Shown piece by piece: positions 16,869 through 26,106 of a stretch of 64,000 bases of DNA. The stretch comes from JAFGRR01 sp964563855 (GTDB lineage Bacteria > Planctomycetota > Phycisphaerae > UBA1845 > Fen-1342). The stretch spans positions 27,199 to 91,198 of the forward strand of contig CAZLYU010000005.1 in the NCBI GenBank assembly GCA_964563855.1. The letters run 5' to 3'. The position numbers were made by a program, and so were the translations under genes. Position 1 is the stretch's first letter; each line of letters begins with the position of its first letter. Below the pieces are notes generated by a model. It did not search any database and was not told where the DNA came from. It was given only the letters and a program-made list of their open reading frames with translations.

Positions 16869-18329
16869 ATGACCAACCCATTTTCCGGAGCGGTTCACGA
16901 CCCCGAGATGATGGACCAGGCCGACGAGCGGGCGCAAGAACTGCTCGATGAACTGAAAGAGAAAGCCAGCGGCGAAATCCGCGACATCGGACCGCTGCGG
17001 AAGGAAGTGTCCGTCGTCGTCCCGCAAGATGTCATCGCCGCACAGGTCGAACATAACTTCGACGAGCTGCGGAGCGACGCCGTCGTACCCGGGTTTCGAC
17101 GCGGTCGCGCGCCGCGCGCGCTGATCGAAAAGCGCTTCGGAGCGGATGTCCGCCAAAGCCTGAAGACCACCGTTGTCGGCCAGTCCTACTTCGCGGTGAT
17201 CGAAAAGGAGAACCTCGACACGCTTGGAGACCCCCTCTTTCGCATCAAGAGCGACGAAGGCGAGAAGCTCGTCGACCTCGGCGAGGCCCTACCCCATTTC
17301 AGCTTGCCGGACGAAGGCGACTTCACCTTCACATGCGAGGTCGAAGTCCGCCCCGAGTTTGAATTGCCCAACCTCGAAGGCGTGCCCATCAAGACGCCCG
17401 ACGTCACGATCACCGACGAGCAGGTCGAAGCCGAACTGCAGCGGCGCGCCAAACTCTTCGGTCGCCTGACGCCCGTCGAAGACGGCGCCACCGCCGAAGA
17501 CACCCTCATCGCCGACGTCGTCCTCTTCGGCCCCGAAGGCGAGCAGGTCAAGAAGGAAGAGAGCGTGCGCCTCGGCGTGCGGCCGGTGCGCCTCGACGGC
17601 GTCCCGCTGCAAAACCTCGCGGAAGTGCTCGGCGGCGTGAAGCCCGGCGAAGAGCGCACCGCCGAGTGCACTTTCCCCGACGACTACGACCGCACCGACT
17701 TGCGCGGCAAGAACGGCAAGTTCGTCTTCCGCGTCCATGAAGTGAAACGCATGGAGCCCGCCCCCATCGACAAAATCGTGGCCGACTACGGCTTCACCGG
17801 CGAGCAGGAGCTGCGCGACTTCATCCGCGACGAGCTCGACGCCGAAAAGGAAGACCTCATCGAACGGGCCAAGAAAGAGCAGGTGTTCGAGTATCTCCTC
17901 AACAACACGCAACTCGAGCTGCCCGAGCAGCTCTCCGCCCGCCAGACCGATCGCGCCATCATCCGGCGCGTCGTCGAAGCTCGGAAACAGGGTCTGCCCG
18001 AAGAAGAAATTGACAAGCACATGGACGAATTGCGCACCGGCGCCAAAGAGCAGGCCGTGCGCGATCTCAAGCTCGCCTTTATCCTCGACAAGGCGGCCCA
18101 ACAGCTCGACGTCAGCGTGACCGATGAAGAAGTGAATACGGAAATCGCACGCATCGCTCGGCGATACGACCGGCGTTTCGACCGCGTGCGCGACGAACTC
18201 CAACGCGAGAACCTGTTGCCCCAAATCGCCGACTCCATCCGCACCGACAAGCTCGTGCGGCACGTGCTCGCGTCGGCGACCTTTGAGACGGTGAAAGCCG
18301 AAGACGCTGAGAAGTCGTCCGGCGAATAA
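16869..18329 (+). CDS. tig: Trigger factor
   Basis: 486 residues. Ribosome-associated chaperone with peptidyl-prolyl isomerase activity. The ribosome-docking signature GFRRGRAP (GFRxGxxP) is at about residue 75 in VVPGFRRGRAPRALIEKRFG. A FKBP-like central domain (about 190-300, with VLGGVKPGEERTAECTFPDD) and a helical C-terminal chaperone domain (about 310-460) follow. There is an acidic N-terminal extension of some 35 residues. It is followed by two clpP genes on the same strand (40 and 8 base gaps), so this is a proteostasis operon. Confidence 0.94.
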   Translation: MTNPFSGAVHDPEMMDQADERAQELLDELKEKASGEIRDIGPLRKEVSVVVPQDVIAAQVEHNFDELRSDAVVPGFRRGRAPRALIEKRFGADVRQSLKTTVVGQSYFAVIEKENLDTLGDPLFRIKSDEGEKLVDLGEALPHFSLPDEGDFTFTCEVEVRPEFELPNLEGVPIKTPDVTITDEQVEAELQRRAKLFGRLTPVEDGATAEDTLIADVVLFGPEGEQVKKEESVRLGVRPVRLDGVPLQNLAEVLGGVKPGEERTAECTFPDDYDRTDLRGKNGKFVFRVHEVKRMEPAPIDKIVADYGFTGEQELRDFIRDELDAEKEDLIERAKKEQVFEYLLNNTQLELPEQLSARQTDRAIIRRVVEARKQGLPEEEIDKHMDELRTGAKEQAVRDLKLAFILDKAAQQLDVSVTDEEVNTEIARIARRYDRRFDRVRDELQRENLLPQIADSIRTDKLVRHVLASATFETVKAEDAEKSSGE

Positions 18330-18369
18330 CGAAGCCAGTCGCCCGCGATCGGGCGCGGAAGGAGTCTTC

Positions 18370-19011
18370 ATGCCAGAGTGGCGCGAGATGATCGAGCGAC
18401 CGCGGCTGCAGGCGGGCGGGCTGCAGCAATACCGCCAGATGGGTCTGAACGAGATGCTCCTGGATAACAGGATCATCTTTCTCGACATGCCGCTCGATCC
18501 CCGCATCATGATCAACAGCAACACAGTCTGCTCACACATCATCAAGAGCATGCTGTATCTGCAATCAGTCAAACGCGACGCTGACATCCACCTCTACATC
18601 AACTGCCCCGGCGGCGATATCGACGACACCCTCGCCATTTATGACACCATGCGCTTCCTCAAGTGCGACGTCGCCACCTATTGCGTCGGCGCGGCCAGCA
18701 GCGGCGGCGCCCTCATCCTCGCCGCAGGAGCCAAAGGCAAACGCTTCGCGCTCCCCCACGCGAAAGTCATGATCCATCAGCCTTGGGGCATGCTCGGCGG
18801 ACAAGCAGCCGACATGCGCATCCAGGCCGAAGAAATCCTCAAGCTCAAGCAGTCGCTCATCGGCATCCTCGCGGAGTGCACCGGCAAAGATACCGAGACC
18901 ATCGAGCGCGACACCGAACGCGACCGCTACATGGACGCCGCGCAGGCCCGCGAGTACGGCCTGATCGACGAAGTGCTTGAAGACCAGCCCGATCCCAACA
19001 AGAACAAGTGA
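18370..19011 (+). CDS. clpP: ATP-dependent Clp protease proteolytic subunit (first copy)
   Basis: 213 residues. Serine protease ring subunit that works with ClpX/ClpA/ClpC unfoldases. The triad is complete: Ser110 in GAASSGG, His136 in VMIHQPWG and Asp185 in DTERDRYM. The N-terminal loop LLDNRIIFLDMPLD and the handle helix region are normal. RBS GGAAGGAG (18357-18364) precedes ATG 18370. The residue after the nucleophile is Ser rather than the usual Met, a small change in the active-site neighbourhood. It is followed 8 bases later by a second clpP. Confidence 0.95.
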   Translation: MPEWREMIERPRLQAGGLQQYRQMGLNEMLLDNRIIFLDMPLDPRIMINSNTVCSHIIKSMLYLQSVKRDADIHLYINCPGGDIDDTLAIYDTMRFLKCDVATYCVGAASSGGALILAAGAKGKRFALPHAKVMIHQPWGMLGGQAADMRIQAEEILKLKQSLIGILAECTGKDTETIERDTERDRYMDAAQAREYGLIDEVLEDQPDPNKNK

Positions 19012-19019
19012 GGCCCGCG

Positions 19020-19664
19020 ATGTCGACTTCGCAACTGATTCCGATCGTCGTCGAGCGCGAGGGCCGCGCCGAACGCGCCTACGACATCTACTCGCGACTG
19101 CTCAAAGACCGCGTCATCTTCCTCGGCGACGAAGTCTCCAGCGACCTCGCCAACGTCATCGTCGCGCAAATGCTCTTCCTCGCCAACGAAGACCGCAAAG
19201 CCGACATCCACCTCTACATCAACAGCCCCGGCGGCTCGGTCTACAGCGGCATGGCGATCTACGACACCATGCAGTATCTCCCCTGCGACGTCGCCACCTA
19301 TGTCATCGGCGCCGCCGCCAGCATGGCCGCCGTCCTCGCCTCTGCCGGTGCGCCCGACAAACGCTTCATCCTCCCCCACGGCCGCTTCATGATTCACCAG
19401 CCGCTCTCCGGCGCTCGCGGTCCCGCAACCGACCTCAAAATCGAACTCGACGAGGTCATGCGCACCCAGAAGCAGCTCTACGGCGTGCTTGCCAAGCACA
19501 CCAACAAGAGCCTCGAGCAAATCGAGAAAGACTGCGACCGCAACAACTGGATGGACGCCGAGCAGAGCATCGCTTACGGCCTCTGCGACCGTGTGCTCGA
19601 GCGCATGCCCGAACGCGGCCCGCGACCGCTGCGCTCCGAAGACGAAGGCGAGCACAACGACTAA
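19020..19664 (+). CDS. clpP: ATP-dependent Clp protease proteolytic subunit (second copy, Asp to Asn)
   Basis: 214 residues from ATG 19020, with GAGG just upstream; a GTG at 19008 overlaps the previous gene's end and is less likely. Ser101 (GAAASMAA) and His126 (FMIHQPLSG) are present, but the position of the third triad residue reads Asn175 in DCDRNNWM where the first copy has Asp185 in DTERDRYM. Some bacterial ClpP1 paralogues, such as that of Listeria, also use Asn and depend on a partner ring. The adjacent intact clpP suggests a mixed ClpP1P2 tetradecamer. Confidence 0.94.
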   Translation: MSTSQLIPIVVEREGRAERAYDIYSRLLKDRVIFLGDEVSSDLANVIVAQMLFLANEDRKADIHLYINSPGGSVYSGMAIYDTMQYLPCDVATYVIGAAASMAAVLASAGAPDKRFILPHGRFMIHQPLSGARGPATDLKIELDEVMRTQKQLYGVLAKHTNKSLEQIEKDCDRNNWMDAEQSIAYGLCDRVLERMPERGPRPLRSEDEGEHND

Positions 19665-19706
19665 CGCCCAGCACAACCACAATCACGAACACAGCCCAAC
19701 AGATGA

Positions 19707-19733
19707 GGCGTCAGGCCCCCGCCGCCTGACGCC
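19707..19733. terminator. Hairpin after clpP
   Basis: GGCGTCAGGC (19707-19716) and GCCTGACGCC (19724-19733) form a perfect 10 bp stem with a 7-base loop. There is only a weak T-rich stretch after it. It lies between convergent genes. Confidence 0.65.
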
Positions 19734-19739
19734 TTCGGG

Positions 19740-21956
19740 CTATTTCCGTCCCCCTTCGCCAACCACAACATCCGCGCACGCCGCTCGCAACAGCGCCCCA
19801 ACCTCGCCGCGTAACGCACTCGGAACACCGCCAATCGCAATCGCCCCATCGCCCGCCGCCGGCGACACCTCCAGCCGCGGCGCCGATGCCCCCACACGAA
19901 TCACCGTCACAAACCGAGCCCCCGCCTCCGCTCGGCCACGCACACGAAAGACCGGCAGCGGCGTCTTCTCCGCGTAGTACAGCGACTCCCACCCCTCCGG
20001 CGCCGGCGCCTCCACACCACGCACCAGCTCACCGTCAAAGCCCACCGGCGCACGCACGCGCAAGTCAACAGACCCACCGCCGCCCGTCAGCTCCGCACTC
20101 ACTGACCAACCCCCACCCACCGCGCAGTCGTCCTCGCTCACCCAATCTGCGTCCACGAGCCGCCAACGGAGCGTTACATCGTGCGTCCCAGCCCCCAACA
20201 CGTCATCCATCACCATGTACGCATCGTCGATCCGCAACAGCGTGCGGCGATGCGTCACTTTCCCCGACGCCAGTCGCTGATAGCCGTCATGCTCCCCAAT
20301 CAAAAGCGACACCCGCTCATCCGCCGTCGTCTCCAACGCAATCAGCCGCGACCGCGTCCAGTGCAGCCACAAAAATCGCGGCCCGCGCTCCATCTGATCC
20401 CGCCCGTCAATCTCCACCGTGTTGTGCGCCCCCGTTGACGGGAAATATTGCTTCCACGCGGCGTCCGCGTTGTAGTGATAGCTGCCCGCGTCGCGCAACA
20501 CGTTCACGCCGTCCGCCCACAGATCGACGTGCAGCATGTCGCACTGCGACGGCCGATCGCGATACGCATGCACACGCGTGAAAACGTGCGACCGCGGCCC
20601 CCGCACCACGTAGTACCCGCCAGTGTCCGCCCGCCATACCGCGGCCTGACGCGGCGTTTCCACCGCCGCGGTCAGCGCGTCCGCACCAAACAGCCACAAC
20701 AACTGCTCGTCCCACGGAGAGCCGGCCGGCCCGTCAAAGCAACGCCGACGATGCACGAAGTAATGCGCCGCTTGCACGACCGGCCGAAAGTCGAGGTAGT
20801 CGCAGGTGCTCAGCGGCAGAATCAGCGCCCCGTCGTTCGAACCATAGTTCGGCGCCCGTCCGTTCGACGCTTCCACCAGCGACCCGAGCCAATCCGTCGC
20901 GCGACCGATGACGTCGAGCGTCTTTGGGTCGAGCGGTTTCCCGTGCAGCTCCGCCAGCCGCCCCGCCCAGACCGCATCGTCGAGCATGACGCGGTGATAG
21001 GTCACGCTATGCTGCACATACGAGCCGTCGCGGTAGATCTGCCGCCGCAGCTCGGCGTTCAAAATGCGTCGCCCGCGCGTCGCCCAGCGGTGTGCGGCGC
21101 GAAACTCGGGAAAGAGCAATCCGATCGCCAGCAACCCCGCCGACTCGCTGATCGCGTGATTGTTCTTCTGACTCCGCGCGTAATCGATCGCACCGTCAAT
21201 ATGCCGCCCCGTCAGCCAAACCAGCCGTGTCAATCGCGCCAGTCGCGGCGCGGTCGTCTCCGTGCTGTTCAACATCGCAAACGCGGCGAACAGCCACGCC
21301 ATCATGCGAAATGTCGCTTCCTGCCCGCAAATCCACTGCGCCGTGAGCCCATACGGGTTTTGCTGATCCCACGCTTCCAACCACCGCCAAAACCGCCGCG
21401 CGGGCTCATCGTCTCCGGTCCGAACATGCTCGCGCGCCAGGAGATACGCCCAGGTGAACCGCGCCGGCTCCCACAGACACTTGATGTCGCGAAACTGCGG
21501 ATCGAGCGTGTCGTAGTCGCTCCAGTGGCGCCCCGTCGGCCATCGCACGTCGTGCATCGCATCCCGTGCAAAGTCAGGCGGGTCGCCTACCTCGACGGCG
21601 TCACGTTGAAAAAAACGCACGACGCCGCGGCGTAGCCCGGCCAACTCATGCGCGGTCGCCGCGCGCCACGCGTCGTCGTTCAAGAGCGTGCGATGCGCTG
21701 CAGCCAACGAAGCCTGCGCCGCTGGTGGAGCAAACCACCGCGCGGCGCGCTCGCGCCAGCGCTCCCCGGCCGCTTCGTCGGTATAGCCGTCGGTAAACGC
21801 GCGGCGCCACGTGTTGGCGTCAGGCTCGCCACCCGGAAGACTGCGTCGCAGCACACCGCTCCTGACCCGCGCGACGTGCCACACGCGGCGCGGCAGATTC
21901 TCCCAGCCGATCGCCGCTGCAGTCGCGTACGTCCGCCGGATGCGGGCAATGTTCAT
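19740..21956 (-). CDS. Heparinase II/III family protein
   Basis: 738 residues. Polysaccharide lyases of this fold cleave uronic acid-containing chains by beta-elimination, using an N-terminal alpha-toroid and a C-terminal beta-sandwich. Seen here are helical repeats with LWEPARFTWAYLLAREH, the conserved KNNHAISESAGLLAIG (Asn/His) and DGSYVQHSVTYHR (Tyr) segments, and a C-terminal part with HVDLWADGVNVLRDAGSYHY and GAHNTVEIDGRDQM. No signal peptide is obvious, so a cytoplasmic or periplasmic role cannot be fixed. Many homologues sit in exopolysaccharide loci. It converges on clpP and is divergent from acpP. Confidence 0.88.
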   Translation of the reverse strand: MNIARIRRTYATAAAIGWENLPRRVWHVARVRSGVLRRSLPGGEPDANTWRRAFTDGYTDEAAGERWRERAARWFAPPAAQASLAAAHRTLLNDDAWRAATAHELAGLRRGVVRFFQRDAVEVGDPPDFARDAMHDVRWPTGRHWSDYDTLDPQFRDIKCLWEPARFTWAYLLAREHVRTGDDEPARRFWRWLEAWDQQNPYGLTAQWICGQEATFRMMAWLFAAFAMLNSTETTAPRLARLTRLVWLTGRHIDGAIDYARSQKNNHAISESAGLLAIGLLFPEFRAAHRWATRGRRILNAELRRQIYRDGSYVQHSVTYHRVMLDDAVWAGRLAELHGKPLDPKTLDVIGRATDWLGSLVEASNGRAPNYGSNDGALILPLSTCDYLDFRPVVQAAHYFVHRRRCFDGPAGSPWDEQLLWLFGADALTAAVETPRQAAVWRADTGGYYVVRGPRSHVFTRVHAYRDRPSQCDMLHVDLWADGVNVLRDAGSYHYNADAAWKQYFPSTGAHNTVEIDGRDQMERGPRFLWLHWTRSRLIALETTADERVSLLIGEHDGYQRLASGKVTHRRTLLRIDDAYMVMDDVLGAGTHDVTLRWRLVDADWVSEDDCAVGGGWSVSAELTGGGGSVDLRVRAPVGFDGELVRGVEAPAPEGWESLYYAEKTPLPVFRVRGRAEAGARFVTVIRVGASAPRLEVSPAAGDGAIAIGGVPSALRGEVGALLRAACADVVVGEGGRK

Positions 21957-22078
21957 CGCGTCATCCGTCCTCAGTGCGGTTCGCGTCGCCCGTGCGCGTC
22001 ACGGGCGCAGAATGCGTTCCCGGTTCGAGGCCAGAATGGTACTGGCCCGCAGCCGACGCGCGGTCCGCATCCCCGCTC

Positions 22079-22106
22079 TTGGCAGGCTCGAATTCTCGGT
22101 TATGAT
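22079..22106 (+). promoter_or_regulatory. Candidate sigma-70 promoter for acpP-fabF
   Basis: TTGGCA (22079-22084), 16-base spacer, TATGAT (22101-22106). It lies in the 327-base gap between the divergent heparinase gene and acpP and would give a leader of about 170 bases. No other feature was seen in the gap. Confidence 0.55.
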
Positions 22107-22283
22107 CTTTTCCTTGGCCTAGACTCGACGGTTAGAACCTCGCTGGGCCAAAGGGTCAGAATGCGTCGCGACCGGCCAACCAGGCGCGGTGGGCGCGGGC
22201 CCCACTAGATCGATGCAGTCGAAGCATCGGCGCATTGGCGGCCGCCGGGAGTGCCGCTGTCACCGTGACCGGAGGAACGGCAC

Positions 22284-22538
22284 GTGCCCGAACTCGCTGA
22301 GATTGAAAGCAAGGTCAAGAAGATCGTGGCCGAGCAAATGAACGTTGCCGAGAATGAAATCTCGCGCGACACGTCGTTCGTCAACGACCTGAACGCGGAT
22401 TCGCTCGACACGGTGGAGTTGGTCATGGAGCTGGAGGACGAGTTCGAACTCTCCATCCCAGACGAAGAGGCCGAAAAAATTCAAACCGTCGGCCAGGCCA
22501 TCGATTACATCAAGCAGCACCTCGACAGCGCCGCCTAA
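22284..22538 (+). CDS. acpP: Acyl carrier protein
   Basis: 84 residues from GTG 22284, preceded by CCGGAGGA. The phosphopantetheine attachment site is Ser40 in DLNADSLDTVEL, within a typical four-helix acidic ACP. It carries growing acyl chains in fatty acid synthesis. fabF follows 24 bases later on the same strand, the classic acpP-fabF arrangement. Confidence 0.97.
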   Translation: MPELAEIESKVKKIVAEQMNVAENEISRDTSFVNDLNADSLDTVELVMELEDEFELSIPDEEAEKIQTVGQAIDYIKQHLDSAA

Positions 22539-22562
22539 ACGGCGCGGTAAGCAGGACATCGC

Positions 22563-23801
22563 ATGAATCAGCGGCGTGTGGTCGTCACTGGCCTGGGCGC
22601 GATTACTCCACTCGGTCTGGGCGTCAACGCCACCTGGGACCGATTGGTCGCGGGCGAAAGTGGAATCCGCAAACTCCAGCGGTTCGACGCGTCACCCTAC
22701 GAGGTACGAATCGGCGGCGAGTGCTCCGACTTTGTCGCCGAAGCCCAACTCGACCGACGCGCCATCAAACGCATGGACCGCGTCACCCAACTCGCGCTCG
22801 TCGCCGGCGAAATGTCGTTCAAGGACGCCGGCCTCGAGCCTGGCCGCTTCGAACCAACCCGCGCCGGAGTCATCCTCGGTTCCGGCATCGGTGGGCTCGA
22901 GGAGATCGAAACGCAGCACTGCCGCCTGCTCGAAAAGGGACCCGACAAGGTCTCCGCGTTCACCATCCCCAAGCTCATGGCGAACGCCGGATCGGGCATG
23001 GTCTCCATCGCACTCAACTTCCAGGCCGTAAACACCACCGTCGCAACCGCCTGCGCCTCCGCCGGCAACGCCATGGGCGACGCCTATCACGCGATTCGCC
23101 GCGGCGAAGCCGACGTCATCGTCGCCGGAGGCTCCGAGGCGGCCGTCACGCCGCTCGGCGTCGCCGCGTTCGCCGCCATGAAGGCCCTCTCCACACGCAA
23201 CGACGACCCCGCACATGCCTCACGCCCCTTCGACAAGGATCGTGACGGCTTCGTGCTCAGCGAAGGCGCCGGCATGCTCATCTTCGAAGACTACGAGCAC
23301 GCCCAGGCCCGCGGCGCCAACATCCTCGCCGAAGTCGTCGGCGTCGCCGCCACCGCCGACGCCGGAGATATGGTGCAGCCTGATCCCGAAGGTCGTGGCG
23401 CCGGCCGCGCGATGGCGGCGGCATTGCAGTCCGCCCAGCTAAATCCCGAAGACATCGACTACATCAACGCCCACGGCACCAGCACACCGCTCGGCGATGT
23501 CGCCGAAACGCGCGCCATCAAACGCGTCTTTGGCAACCACGCCCACAAACTGCTCGTCAGCAGCACTAAGAGCGCGATCGGGCATACGCTTGGCGCGAGC
23601 GGCGGCGTCGAGGCGATCGTCTGCATCCTCGCCCTCCGGAATCGCACCGCCCCGCCCACCATCAACCTCGAAACGCCCGACCCCGATTGTGATCTCGACT
23701 ACGTCCCCAATGTCGCCCGCGACGCCAACATCCGTTACGCCATGAGCAACTCGTTCGGCTTCGGCGGTCACAACGCGTCGCTTATCTTCAAGCGAATCTA
23801 A
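22563..23801 (+). CDS. fabF: Beta-ketoacyl-ACP synthase II
   Basis: 412 residues. Condenses malonyl-ACP with acyl-ACP to extend fatty acids. The Cys-His-His triad is clear: Cys in TVATACASAGNAMG, His in INAHGTSTPLGD and His in KSAIGHTLGASGG. The C-terminal SNSFGFGGHNASLIFK is standard for FabF. Length is normal, and ATG 22563 follows acpP by 24 bases. Confidence 0.97.
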   Translation: MNQRRVVVTGLGAITPLGLGVNATWDRLVAGESGIRKLQRFDASPYEVRIGGECSDFVAEAQLDRRAIKRMDRVTQLALVAGEMSFKDAGLEPGRFEPTRAGVILGSGIGGLEEIETQHCRLLEKGPDKVSAFTIPKLMANAGSGMVSIALNFQAVNTTVATACASAGNAMGDAYHAIRRGEADVIVAGGSEAAVTPLGVAAFAAMKALSTRNDDPAHASRPFDKDRDGFVLSEGAGMLIFEDYEHAQARGANILAEVVGVAATADAGDMVQPDPEGRGAGRAMAAALQSAQLNPEDIDYINAHGTSTPLGDVAETRAIKRVFGNHAHKLLVSSTKSAIGHTLGASGGVEAIVCILALRNRTAPPTINLETPDPDCDLDYVPNVARDANIRYAMSNSFGFGGHNASLIFKRI

Positions 23802-23854
23802 CGCCCCCACGCGGCCTCTTGAGCCCACGCACCGCCCCCGGTCATTCGTCGCGC

Positions 23855-24754
23855 ATGAAGCCAATCATGATCATCCCGCCCGCCTCGTCTCGCTGGCCGG
23901 CGGTGCAGCGACTCTTCAGCCGCCTCAGCCCCACCGCCCTCGACGATCTCGAACGCCGCGTCCAGGGCGCCATTCCTCAAGCCCAAGACGCATTTGCCAT
24001 GACCCTCAATGGCGCAGACTGCGTCGCCGCCGCGCTGGTCTGTAAACGGTTCGGCGTCGGCGTGCTCGGCAACGTGTTCACCCGCCGCGATCACCGACGC
24101 CGCGGACTCGCCCTCAAGTGCGTCGAGGCGGCCGCGGGTTGGTTCGACATGAACGGCGGTCGACGTCTGTATCTCGCCTGCGCCGCCGAGCAAGCCGACT
24201 TGTTCGTTCGCGCCGGCTTTCGGGAGACGCGCCGCGTCGACCGCGGGCCGCTGAGCGAGATCACGATGTGTCGCGACCACAGCGAAACGGCCGCCCCCAG
24301 CTCAGCCCCCACCGCTCAAAACACTCCGAACGACCCGGTCCCGACTGACGTCTCCGCCGACGTGATCGTGCAAGCAGCGGAATCCGACCTGCGCATTCGC
24401 GACATCACCCGCGCCGACTGGCCGGCGATGGTCGGCCTGCTGCACGAAGGCCCCGGCGCCGACCCACGCGTCCCGATCGCCGAATCCGCCGTCTCCGCCG
24501 AACACACCATGCTCGAGTTGCTCGACCAGCAGGATCGCAACGAAACAAAGCTCATTGGCGCATGGCGCGACGAGTCGCTGGCGGCGCTCGCCACGCTCGC
24601 CACCCCTCCCGACGCCAAGCGCACGTTCGCAGCCATCATGCCGCACGACGCACAACCGCGGGTTCTGCGTGACGCGGTGCTCCGAGAAGCGGATGACAAA
24701 ACCTACGAGCGGGTCGAGTTTCCGATGGATGCGTTGCGGACGAAGACGAAGTGA
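23855..24754 (+). CDS. GNAT family acetyltransferase with extra C-terminal domain
   Basis: 299 residues from ATG 23855; a TTG at 23819 would only add 12 residues. The N-terminal half has the GNAT acetyl-CoA motif A: LGNVFTRRDHRRRGLALKCV, followed by a beta-strand LYLACAAEQADLFVRAGF. After a linker rich in Ala/Ser/Pro (about residues 145-175), a second, less clear alpha/beta domain starts (LRIRDITRADWPAMVGLL), which itself resembles the first strand-helix of a GNAT domain. The acceptor is unknown. Another GNAT gene follows 46 bases later. Confidence 0.72.
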   Translation: MKPIMIIPPASSRWPAVQRLFSRLSPTALDDLERRVQGAIPQAQDAFAMTLNGADCVAAALVCKRFGVGVLGNVFTRRDHRRRGLALKCVEAAAGWFDMNGGRRLYLACAAEQADLFVRAGFRETRRVDRGPLSEITMCRDHSETAAPSSAPTAQNTPNDPVPTDVSADVIVQAAESDLRIRDITRADWPAMVGLLHEGPGADPRVPIAESAVSAEHTMLELLDQQDRNETKLIGAWRDESLAALATLATPPDAKRTFAAIMPHDAQPRVLRDAVLREADDKTYERVEFPMDALRTKTK

Positions 24755-24800
24755 CGGTCGCCGCGTCTGATCCAAACCATCAATCTTCCGGATCGACATT

Positions 24801-25292
24801 GTGACGCGCACCACGCGATTCGAAGGGCGCGTCCGCCCCGCCGAGCTCACCGACGCCGCAACCATCACCGAGTTCAACCGCGCCATGGCGTTCGAGACCG
24901 AGCAGGTCGAACTCGATCCCACAGTCGTTAGCGCCGGCGTCGCGCACTTGCTCGCCGCTCCGGCCGACGGTCGCTACTTCGTCGCCGAAGAAGCCGGCGC
25001 ACTGCTCGGCCAGCTCATGATCACTTTCGAATGGAGCGACTGGCGCAACGGACGCTTCTGGTGGATCCAGAGCGTCTACGTCGTGCCGCACGACCGCGGA
25101 CGCGGCGTCTACCGCGCGCTGCACGACCATGTCGCGCTCGCCGCGCGAGCCGCGCCCGACGCCTGCGGACTCCGCCTCTATGTCGAACGCAACAACCAAG
25201 CCGCCCAAGCGGTCTACGGCAAGGTCGGTCTGCACGCCACGGCGTATGAGCTCTGGGAGCAAACCTGGCCGACGACGCCTCCCGAAGCCTAA
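24801..25292 (+). CDS. GNAT family N-acetyltransferase
   Basis: 163 residues from GTG 24801. The GNAT fold is complete: VRPAELTDAATITEFNRAMA at the start, WIQSVYVVPHDRGRGVYRAL as beta4 plus the acetyl-CoA-binding loop (R-G-R-G-V), and ERNNQAAQAVYGKVGL as the conserved C-terminal motif. Substrate unknown. It lies between a larger GNAT gene and the LolA-like gene, same strand. Confidence 0.88.
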   Translation: MTRTTRFEGRVRPAELTDAATITEFNRAMAFETEQVELDPTVVSAGVAHLLAAPADGRYFVAEEAGALLGQLMITFEWSDWRNGRFWWIQSVYVVPHDRGRGVYRALHDHVALAARAAPDACGLRLYVERNNQAAQAVYGKVGLHATAYELWEQTWPTTPPEA

Positions 25293-25400
25293 GCTGCAGC
25301 CGTGGCGGTGCATCGGGTTAGAATGCAACGCAAGCAATACGCAGACCGCGGCGACGACGCGAGTGCGACGGGCGCCGCGCAATTGACCAAGGAGAACGAC

Positions 25401-26099
25401 ATGAAGCCACAGATGATGCTTTGCGGATTGATGATCGCTGCACTCGCGACCGCGGCCTTCGCGGAGGAGGGCAAGTCGGCTGACGAGATCATGAAGAAGG
25501 TCGCCGAGCTCAACAAGAAACTCGACAGCTACCGCGTAAAGTCCGTAACCACCACCAAGATGCCGCAGATGGAGTCCCGCAGCGTCACCACGCAGGACGT
25601 AAAGCGCAGCGGCGACGAGATGATGACGCGGACCGAAGCTGAGACCCGCATGGAAATGAAGTTCGGCGGCCAGTCCACCGTCAACGAGACGAAGCAGGTC
25701 ACGGTCGACGATGGCGAATTCATGTACACGCTGTCCGACTCGAACGGTCAGAAGATGGCCAGCAAGATGAAGCGTCAGAAGGCCGATCCCAACGCCATGG
25801 AGAAAGCGGCCGAGACGATGAACATGGAGTATCTGGGCGAAGAGAAAGTCGACGGACGTGACGCGTGGAAAGTCAAAACGACGCCCAAAGACTCCGCCAT
25901 GGCCGCTTCAGGAAGCACCACGACCTGGTACTGCCAGAAAACCGGACTCCCCCTGAAGATGGTGATCACGGATGGCGAGGGCGAGCCCACGACCGAAATG
26001 ATCGTCCAGGATGTCGACCTCAGCCCCAGCTTCGACGACGGGCACTTCAAGTTCGAAGCGCCGGCCGGCGTCACGGTGATCGACATGAGCCAAGGCTAA
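25401..26099 (+). CDS. LolA-like outer-membrane lipoprotein-sorting family protein
   Basis: 232 residues from ATG 25401 (AAGGAG at 25389-25394). Signal peptide MKPQMMLCGLMIAALATAAF, cleaved near AFA-EEG. The mature part has the LolA/LolB-type half-barrel pattern: an N-terminal helix (ADEIMKKVAELNKKLDSYRV), repeated antiparallel strands and a C-terminal DLSPSFDDGHFKFEAPAGVT, similar to the segment that closes such barrels. It is rich in Met and Lys. Probably periplasmic and lipid- or lipoprotein-binding, but function is not established. Confidence 0.68.
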   Translation: MKPQMMLCGLMIAALATAAFAEEGKSADEIMKKVAELNKKLDSYRVKSVTTTKMPQMESRSVTTQDVKRSGDEMMTRTEAETRMEMKFGGQSTVNETKQVTVDDGEFMYTLSDSNGQKMASKMKRQKADPNAMEKAAETMNMEYLGEEKVDGRDAWKVKTTPKDSAMAASGSTTTWYCQKTGLPLKMVITDGEGEPTTEMIVQDVDLSPSFDDGHFKFEAPAGVTVIDMSQG

Positions 26100-26106
26100 C
26101 GCAGCC

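Noticed and set aside
20448..21635. 395-codon plus-strand frame antisense to the heparinase gene
   Set aside because: Arg/Pro-rich translation without recognisable domains; the heparinase motifs fix the coding strand.
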